64,000 bases of DNA from Kribbella sindirgiensis (GTDB taxonomy: Bacteria; Actinomycetota; Actinomycetes; Propionibacteriales; Kribbellaceae), in contig NZ_SJKA01000018.1 of NCBI RefSeq assembly GCF_004331435.1, positions 1-64,000 of the forward strand, given 5' to 3'. Position 1 is the stretch's first letter; every line of letters begins with the position of its first letter. This document shows, piece after piece, positions 59,868-64,000 of this stretch. Position numbers and translations under genes: made by a program. Below the pieces are notes generated by a model. The model ran no database searches. It was not told the DNA's origin and worked only from the letters and a program-made list of their open reading frames with translations.

Positions 59868-61003
59868 CGTCCGAGTGGCCGCAGTACGGCGATGACGAGG
59901 CGAAGGCCCTGCTGGAGGTGCTGAACTCCGGGAACTGGGGCAGCACCAGCGGGGACGTCGTCGCCACCTTCCAGCAGGAGTTCGCGGAGTACCAGCAGGC
60001 GGGGCACGCGATCTGCCTGGCCAACGGGACGCTCGCCATCGCGGTGGCGCTGCGGGCGGCCGGTGTCGGTATCGGCGACGAGGTGATCGTGCCGCCGTAC
60101 ACGTTCATCGCGACCGCCTCGGCGGCGCTGTTCGTCGGTGCGGTGCCGGTCTTCGCGGACGTGGACGCGGACACCCATCTCCTCGATCCTGCCGCGGCCG
60201 AGGCGGCGATCACCGAACGGACGAAGGCGATCGTCGTCGTTCATCTCGCGGGTCGGCCGGCGAACATGGACGCCTTCACCACACTCGGCGCGAAGCACGG
60301 GCTGACGATCATCGAGGACGCGGCCCAGGCACACGGGGCGGCGTACAAGGGGCGTCCGGTCGGCGCGATCGGTGACCTCGGCACGTTCAGCTTCCAGAGC
60401 AGCAAGAACATCACCGCCGGCGAGGGCGGCGCGGTGCTCACCGACTCCGCGGAGTTGGCGGGCGCGGTGTACTCGCTGGTGAACGTCGGCCGGGTGCCGG
60501 GCGGTGGGTGGTACCAGCACGAGGCCGTCGGGTACAACCTGCGGCTGACCGAGTTCCAGGCCGCGATCCTCCGGGTCCAGCTTCGGCGTCACCCCGCCCT
60601 GCAGGAAGTCCGCGAACGTAACGCCCGGCTCCTCACAGACCTGCTGACCGACGTCGACGGCATCCAGCTCGCCCCCGAAGACCCATCAATCACCGCCCAC
60701 GGCCGCCACCTCTTCATGCTCCGAGTCCGCAACCGCGCCGCCGTACTCGAGTCCCTAACAGCAGCAGGCATCACCAGAGTCTCCAGCGGCTACGTCCCCC
60801 TCCACCGCAACCACGCCGTACTCCAAGAAGCCCAGGCAATCACCACCCGCCTAGGCCAGCCCTACCCCGAGGCGCCCTGCCCGAACGCCGACCGAGTCTC
60901 CACCGACACCATCTGGCTCCCCCAGCCCTACCTCCTGGGCACCGAAGCCCAAACCCACGCCATCGCAACCGCCATCACCGCAGCAACACAGGCAGCCGAC
61001 TGA
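59864..61003 (+). CDS. DegT/DnrJ/EryC1-family PLP-dependent sugar aminotransferase
   Basis: The 379-residue protein follows the family closely: GNWGSTSGDVVATFQQEF, CLANGTLAIAVALRAAG, DEVIVPPYTFIATASA, IIEDAAQAHGAAYKG, and the PLP Lys in FSFQSSKNITAGEGGAVL. Members transfer an amino group to a keto-sugar or make AHBA-type cyclic amines. It overlaps the NodB-like gene by 4 bp (ATGA). The lone pair without other nucleotide-sugar genes suggests catabolism or inositol-type chemistry instead of a full glycosylation cluster; that is inference. Confidence 0.9.
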   Translation: MTSEWPQYGDDEAKALLEVLNSGNWGSTSGDVVATFQQEFAEYQQAGHAICLANGTLAIAVALRAAGVGIGDEVIVPPYTFIATASAALFVGAVPVFADVDADTHLLDPAAAEAAITERTKAIVVVHLAGRPANMDAFTTLGAKHGLTIIEDAAQAHGAAYKGRPVGAIGDLGTFSFQSSKNITAGEGGAVLTDSAELAGAVYSLVNVGRVPGGGWYQHEAVGYNLRLTEFQAAILRVQLRRHPALQEVRERNARLLTDLLTDVDGIQLAPEDPSITAHGRHLFMLRVRNRAAVLESLTAAGITRVSSGYVPLHRNHAVLQEAQAITTRLGQPYPEAPCPNADRVSTDTIWLPQPYLLGTEAQTHAIATAITAATQAAD

Positions 61004-61010
61004 GCACGCA

Positions 61011-61092
61011 TCTGATGGGTACACCCACCAGATGCTGGGTTTACGTCCAAGATCCCGGACGCAAACCCAGCATCTCGGACGTCAACCCATCA
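61011..61092. terminator. Nested inverted repeats between convergent operons
   Basis: AGATGCTGGGTTTACGTCC (61030-61048) and GGACGCAAACCCAGCATCT (61057-61075) pair with 18/19 identity around 8 nt. An outer pair, TGATGGGT (61013-61020) and ACCCATCA (61085-61092), encloses them. It is a probable bidirectional terminator for the aminotransferase and ABC-transporter operons; its far end reaches the stop codon at 61090. Confidence 0.7.
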
Positions 61093-61875
61093 AAGTCCGG
61101 GGGCCTGGCGGATGGGGAGTACGGCGGAGAGTAGTTGGCGGGTGTAGTCGTCTTGGGGGGCGCGGAAGAGGTCCTCGGTGGAACCCTCCTCGACTACGCG
61201 GCCTTTGTTCATGACTGCTACTCGGTCGGCGAGGCGTTCTACGACCGCGAGGTTGTGGGAGATGAACAGGAAGGACAGGCCGAGGCGGTCTCGGAGGTCG
61301 GTGAAGAGTTCGAGGATCTGGGCCTGGATCGAGACGTCGAGGGACGACGTCGGCTCGTCGCACACCAGCAGGTCGGGTTCGAGCGCGAGCGCACGGGCGA
61401 TCGCGATGCGCTGCTGCTGACCGCCCGAGAACTGCCGAGGATACAGCTCCGCGTGACCGGTATTGATACCGACCAAGTCCAGCAACTCAAGGGCTTTGGT
61501 ACGCCGTGACTCCTTGTCGCCCCGTTCGTGCAGGCGTAGCGGCTCCATCACGTTGCCGATGGCACTGAAATGTGGGAGCAGGGACCCGTACGGGTTCTGG
61601 AACACCATCTGCATCCGCGGCCGCAACAGCCGCAACTCGCGAGCCGGCAGCTTGCTCAGGTCCTGCCCGTCGAACTCGACCCGCCCCGAGGTCGGGGTCT
61701 GCAGCCCCATCATCAGCCGCGCCATCGTGGACTTCCCGCTGCCGCTTTCCCCCACCAGACCGAGCGTCTCGCCGCGGTGCACAGTCAGCGAGACGTCATC
61801 GACAGCGCGGACCTCACCGGCGCGGGTCCGGAAAACCTTGGTCACCGACTCTGCATGGACCAGCTTGTCAGGCAT
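61090..61875 (-). CDS. Oligopeptide/dipeptide ABC transporter ATP-binding protein (OppF-like)
   Basis: The 261-residue ATPase has Walker A GESGSGKST, Q-loop FQNPYGSL, signature FSGGQQQR, Walker B LLVCDEPTSSLD and the H-loop His in LFISHNLAV. It energises import by the OppB/OppC permeases encoded in the same operon. The start overlaps the upstream ATPase gene by 8 bp. It is the last gene of the operon. No binding-protein gene is inside the window; one is expected to the right. Confidence 0.92.
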   Translation of the reverse strand: MPDKLVHAESVTKVFRTRAGEVRAVDDVSLTVHRGETLGLVGESGSGKSTMARLMMGLQTPTSGRVEFDGQDLSKLPARELRLLRPRMQMVFQNPYGSLLPHFSAIGNVMEPLRLHERGDKESRRTKALELLDLVGINTGHAELYPRQFSGGQQQRIAIARALALEPDLLVCDEPTSSLDVSIQAQILELFTDLRDRLGLSFLFISHNLAVVERLADRVAVMNKGRVVEEGSTEDLFRAPQDDYTRQLLSAVLPIRQAPGL

Positions 61876-62845
61876 CGACGGCCACCTTCCAGCACGCGGC
61901 GTCCCGGCCGGGACCGATCGTCAGAGTCTCTTGCTCCGTCCCGCACCTGGGCAGCTCGGCCCGCGCACACCGCGGATGGAACGGGCAGCCGTCGGGACGA
62001 TGGGACAGGTCGGGCGGACTACCTGGGATCGGCCGCAACGGCAGCTCCCGGCCGCCGACCTCGACCCCCGAGCCGAGCAGCCCGACGCTGTACGGATGGC
62101 GCGGGTCGTCGAGCAGCCGGTCCATCGGCGCCCGCTCGACCACGCGACCGGCGTACATCACCACCGCGTCGTCGCAGAAGTACCGGGCGACGCCGAGGTC
62201 GTGGGTGATCATGATGACGCCGGTGCCGCGGTTCTTCAGCTCCGCCAGCAGGTCGAGGATCTGCCGTTGCACGGTGACGTCGACGGCGGTGGTGGGCTCG
62301 TCGGCGATCAGCAGCGCCGGCTCGGTCACCATCGCCATCGCGATCATCGCGCGCTGCCGCATCCCACCGGACAGCTGGAACGGGTACGTGCGGATCCGCT
62401 TCTCCGGGTCGGGGATCCCGACGTCACCAAGCGCCCGTACCGCCCGCTTGCGAGCTTCGGCCTTGTTGCAGATCCCGTGCCAGAGCAGGTGTTCGGTGAG
62501 TTGGCGCTCCAGCGTCAACGTGGGGTTCATCGCCTCCATCGCGCTCTGGAACACCATCGCGATGTCGCGACCGCGGACCTTGCGCAACTCCTTGTCGCCG
62601 ATCGCCAGCAGGTCCCGTCCACCGAACATCGCCTGGCCGTCGGTGATCCGCGCGGTCCGCGGCAGGATGCCCATCACGCTGCGCATCGTGACGCTCTTAC
62701 CGCTTCCGCTCTCGCCGACGATCGCCAGCGCCTGCCCACGGCGTACGTCGAACGACACCCCGTCGACGGCCGTCAGCGGCTCGGCGCCGTCGCGCCGGAA
62801 CGTCGTCCGCAACCCACGCACGGACAGCAACGCCTCGTCGCTCAT
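61868..62845 (-). CDS. Oligopeptide/dipeptide ABC transporter ATP-binding protein (OppD-like)
   Basis: The 325-residue ATPase has Walker A GESGSGKSV, signature LSGGMRQR, Walker B LLIADEPTTAVD and the C-terminal oligo_HPY Cys motif CPFHPRCARAELPRC, which binds an Fe-S cluster in studied homologues. It pairs with the OppF-like subunit as a heterodimer. It overlaps the permease gene by 4 bp. Confidence 0.93.
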   Translation of the reverse strand: MSDEALLSVRGLRTTFRRDGAEPLTAVDGVSFDVRRGQALAIVGESGSGKSVTMRSVMGILPRTARITDGQAMFGGRDLLAIGDKELRKVRGRDIAMVFQSAMEAMNPTLTLERQLTEHLLWHGICNKAEARKRAVRALGDVGIPDPEKRIRTYPFQLSGGMRQRAMIAMAMVTEPALLIADEPTTAVDVTVQRQILDLLAELKNRGTGVIMITHDLGVARYFCDDAVVMYAGRVVERAPMDRLLDDPRHPYSVGLLGSGVEVGGRELPLRPIPGSPPDLSHRPDGCPFHPRCARAELPRCGTEQETLTIGPGRDAACWKVAVDA

Positions 62846-63771
62846 CGCTGCTCCCCACTCGGGTCGAAAGCATCCCGTACGCCGTCACCGATCCACGTGA
62901 ACGCCAGCAAGGTAAGGGCAAAGAGCACGGCCGGCGCGACCAGCATGTGCGGTGCGGCGAGCAGGTACCGGCTGCCCTCGCTGATCATCGCGCCCCAGGA
63001 CGGCGTCGGTGGCTGGACGCCGAGCCCGAGCAGCGCGAGACCGGCCTCGGCTGCGATCGCGGCCGGGATCGCGAAGCTCGTGGTGACCAGGATCGGCCCG
63101 ATCGCGTTCGGCAGGATGTACCGGATCGCGATCGTGCTGCCCTTGGCGCCCATCGACCGGGCCGCCTCGACGTACTCGCGTTCCTTCAGCGTCATCACCT
63201 GGGCCCGGACCAGCCGCGCCTGGGTGACCCACGACGCGATGCCGATCGCGACCACCAGCGCGAAGATGCTGCGCCCGAGCACGGTGACCATCACGACCGC
63301 GAACAGGTAGCTGGGGAACGCGTACATCACGTCGGTGAATGCCATCAGCAACGATTCGACCCGGCCGCCGAGATAGCCCGCCAGCAGCCCGATCGCCAAC
63401 GCCAGCACGAGCGCCGTCAGCTCCGCACCGAACGCCACGGTCAGCGCCGTCTGCAGACCGTAGATCAGCCGGCTGAGGATGTCCCGGCCGAGCAGGTCGG
63501 TGCCGAGCAGATGCCCCGGAGCGCCCGGCCCCGCCAGCTTGTGCTGGATGTCGGTTTCCTCATAGCCGTACGGCGCGATCAGCGGCGCCGCGATCGCGGT
63601 GAGAATCAGCAGCGCGCAGAAGATCAGACTGCCGAACGCCAGCCGGTGCTGACGAAACCGGGACCACGCCCGCGCCCAGGGCCCGCGTGCGGTGGTCCCG
63701 CGCTCGATCGGCTCCGGTTCGCCGGTACCCGTCGTACCGACCACCGCCTCGACGCCCTCAGTGGCCGTCAT
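62842..63771 (-). CDS. Oligopeptide/dipeptide ABC transporter permease (OppC-like)
   Basis: The 309-residue membrane protein has a cytoplasmic N-terminus, a first helix (FGSLIFCALLILTAIAAPLI), an extracytoplasmic loop (HLLGTDLLGRDILSRL, typical of DppC/OppC), then five helices with the EAA loop EAARSMGAKGS. ATG 63771 has GGGAGG 8 nt upstream and was preferred to GTG 63780. It overlaps the partial OppB-like gene by 14 bp. Confidence 0.93.
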   Translation of the reverse strand: MTATEGVEAVVGTTGTGEPEPIERGTTARGPWARAWSRFRQHRLAFGSLIFCALLILTAIAAPLIAPYGYEETDIQHKLAGPGAPGHLLGTDLLGRDILSRLIYGLQTALTVAFGAELTALVLALAIGLLAGYLGGRVESLLMAFTDVMYAFPSYLFAVVMVTVLGRSIFALVVAIGIASWVTQARLVRAQVMTLKEREYVEAARSMGAKGSTIAIRYILPNAIGPILVTTSFAIPAAIAAEAGLALLGLGVQPPTPSWGAMISEGSRYLLAAPHMLVAPAVLFALTLLAFTWIGDGVRDAFDPSGEQR

Positions 63772-64000
63772 GGGACCCACCTCCCACGGTACGGATTCGG
63801 GGGTCGAGGAGTCCGTAGATCAGGTCCACGACCAGGTTGGTCACCATCAGGATCAGCGCGAAGAACAGCGCCGTACCCATCAGCAACGGCATGTCCCGGC
63901 TGGCCGCCGCGTTCGCGAAGTACAAGCCGAGACCGGGGATCCGCAGCAGTGCCTCGACGAACACCGTGCCGGTCATCAGCGCAGCCAGCAGCGGACCGGC
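63758..64000 (-). CDS. Oligopeptide/dipeptide ABC transporter permease (OppB-like), C-terminal part
   Basis: The visible 80 residues form the end of an OppB/DppB permease: FVEALLRIPGLGLYFANAA, a last membrane helix (TALFFALILMVTNLVVDLIY) and the family ending GLLDPRIR. The frame runs off the right edge without a start. It heads the visible part of the leftward transporter operon. Confidence 0.88.
   Translation of the reverse strand, partial: AGPLLAALMTGTVFVEALLRIPGLGLYFANAAASRDMPLLMGTALFFALILMVTNLVVDLIYGLLDPRIRTVGGGSHDGH

Overview
The window is high-GC DNA that is almost fully coding. It has many 1-4 bp start/stop overlaps, strongly GC-biased third codon positions, GTG starts and actinobacterial gene families. 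It is best read as a chromosomal segment of a soil actinobacterium, plausibly near Kribbella/Nocardioidaceae; that placement is inference from gene content and was not searched.

Layout, left to right. (a) 0-0.7 kb: the start of a truncated DUF222/13E12-like gene under a LexA-type box, then a hairpin. (b) 0.7-4.0 kb: a divergent, iron-box-controlled pair, a siderophore-interacting flavoprotein and a penicillin-acylase/GNAT fusion. (c) 4.0-12.4 kb: a leftward operon with a YbaB-like protein, a WXG100-like protein, a 2378-residue polymorphic-toxin-like giant and a candidate immunity protein. A small EF-Tu-domain-II-like reading frame is nested inside the giant. (d) 12.5-24.9 kb: the core of a type VII secretion system (T7SS): mycosin protease, ESX-like small proteins, EccC, a PPE-like protein, EccB, EccD and two paralogous accessory proteins. 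(e) 24.9-35.9 kb: a kinase-like membrane protein lacking the catalytic Asp, two long beta-propeller/FN3 surface proteins, an S-adenosylmethionine (SAM) methyltransferase, and a MoxR - FN3 protein - DUF58 - transglutaminase-like operon in which the transglutaminase has lost its catalytic Cys and His. (f) 36-43.1 kb: a two-component system facing a SARP/BTAD regulator that is translationally coupled to EccE, a LuxR-type regulator and a beta-helix/AAA (EccA-like) protein. Together (c)-(f) look like one large T7SS island with its own regulators and a probable cargo toxin.

(g) 43.1-43.7 kb is a non-coding, repeat-rich block with 50-bp-period palindromes and long inverted repeats, followed by a 62-residue gene. 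(h) 44.1-50.4 kb is a leftward GlgX-TreY-TreZ operon that makes trehalose from glycogen. (i) 50.5-56.6 kb holds cell-envelope and secreted proteins: a Pro/Thr-rich membrane protein, a deacetylase/glycosyltransferase fusion, a trypsin-like protease, a Tat-exported amine-oxidase-like flavoprotein coupled to an exported RidA-like protein, and a small conserved-looking ORF. (j) 56.7-61.0 kb is a regulator followed by a coupled NodB-like protein and a DegT-type aminotransferase. (k) 61.1-64 kb is the distal part of an oligopeptide-type ABC importer that runs off the right end.

At six start codons a TAnnnT hexamer lies exactly 6 nt upstream of ATG/GTG, which suggests leaderless transcription is common here. 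No rRNA, tRNA, CRISPR array, transposase or phage gene was recognised. All coordinates and motif positions were worked out by eye.
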